Source: Ostrinia nubilalis
Lineage: Eukaryota > Arthropoda > Insecta > Lepidoptera > Crambidae
Length of the DNA stretch: 64,000 nucleotides
Assembly (NCBI RefSeq): GCF_963855985.1
Contig: NC_087093.1
Location: 3,169,501-3,233,500, forward strand
Direction: 5' to 3'
Shown: piece by piece, positions 63,915-64,000 of the stretch
Layout of the letters: each line of letters starts with the position of its first letter
Position numbering within the stretch: the stretch's first letter is position 1
Notes under the pieces: generated by a model
Seen by the model: only the letters and a program-made list of their open reading frames with translations
The model's database searches: none
What the model was told of the DNA's origin: nothing
Program-made: the position numbers and the translations under genes

Positions 63915-64000
63915 AGTTAGTTTGGTTGACCATATGAACAATTTGCAAAGATATTATAATTGAACAAATTAACTTAAATCACGGCCTTAAATAAGCTAAA

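Overview
The window looks like repeat-dense, AT-rich intergenic or intronic DNA from an animal nuclear genome, most likely a moth or butterfly. That assignment rests on recurrent lepidopteran-type repeats: RTE-type LINE tails, tRNA-derived SINEs, elements carrying (GTCT)n/(GTCY)n microsatellites, 'ACTAGC...TTATAATATTAGTA' short repeats, and the 'AGGGTTCCGTA...CACTTGGCCGG' repeat. There are no operons, prokaryotic signals, CRISPR arrays or rRNA genes, and no complete host gene that I can support. Two short open segments with good splice signals (30409-30496 and 54003-54069, + strand) are the only host-exon candidates, and both are tentative.

The only substantial coding sequences are retrotransposon remains. 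At 47088-48516 lies a 5'-truncated CR1-like LINE with an uninterrupted 462-aa reverse-transcriptase ORF. It keeps the conserved YADD box and ends in the element's own 3' end and a poly(A) tract. A shorter, almost identical copy (2 differences in about 620 nt) is at 41080-41718. A Jockey-type LINE 3' end with an intact 200-aa C-terminus is at 27186-28044. At least a dozen RTE-type LINE 3' fragments are scattered on both strands. For ten of them I could read direct target-site duplications of 8-12 bp, which fixes their exact ends.

DNA transposons and their non-autonomous derivatives dominate the rest. They include two hAT-like elements with 8-bp duplications (13574-14402, 18266-19184). A 1.2-kb IS630/Tc1-mariner-type element (7180-8424) has 35-40 bp terminal repeats and a broken transposase remnant on the minus strand. 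About twenty MITEs belong to several unrelated families, and most are flanked by 3-bp TTA/TAA-type duplications, suggesting PIF/Harbinger-type mobilisation. Several are nested, giving a relative order of insertion: a MITE inside a MITE (25641-26242), a 712-bp insert splitting a MITE (32654-33504), a foldback MITE in a SINE tail (60791-61055), and LINE coding remains inside a MITE (57005-57740).

Layout: 1-6400, MITEs, RTE ends, tandem SINE copies and GTCT elements. 6400-9500, nested DNA transposons and a THAP-like exon repeat. 9500-12600, a MITE cluster. 12800-21050, RTE, two hAT elements and the GTCT array. 21000-31000, MITEs, SINEs and the Jockey LINE. 31000-38600, RTE copies, a GC-rich MITE, the second THAP-like copy and SINEs. 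39000-50000, the CR1 copies and long featureless stretches. 50000-64000, SINEs, MITEs, an 11-bp minisatellite and degraded LINE pieces.

I did not find a convincing new biological system. The most useful observations are the directly readable transposition histories (target duplications, empty versus filled sites, nesting), the duplicated THAP-like exon remnant, and the two exon candidates. Family names come from recognition only; no database search was run.
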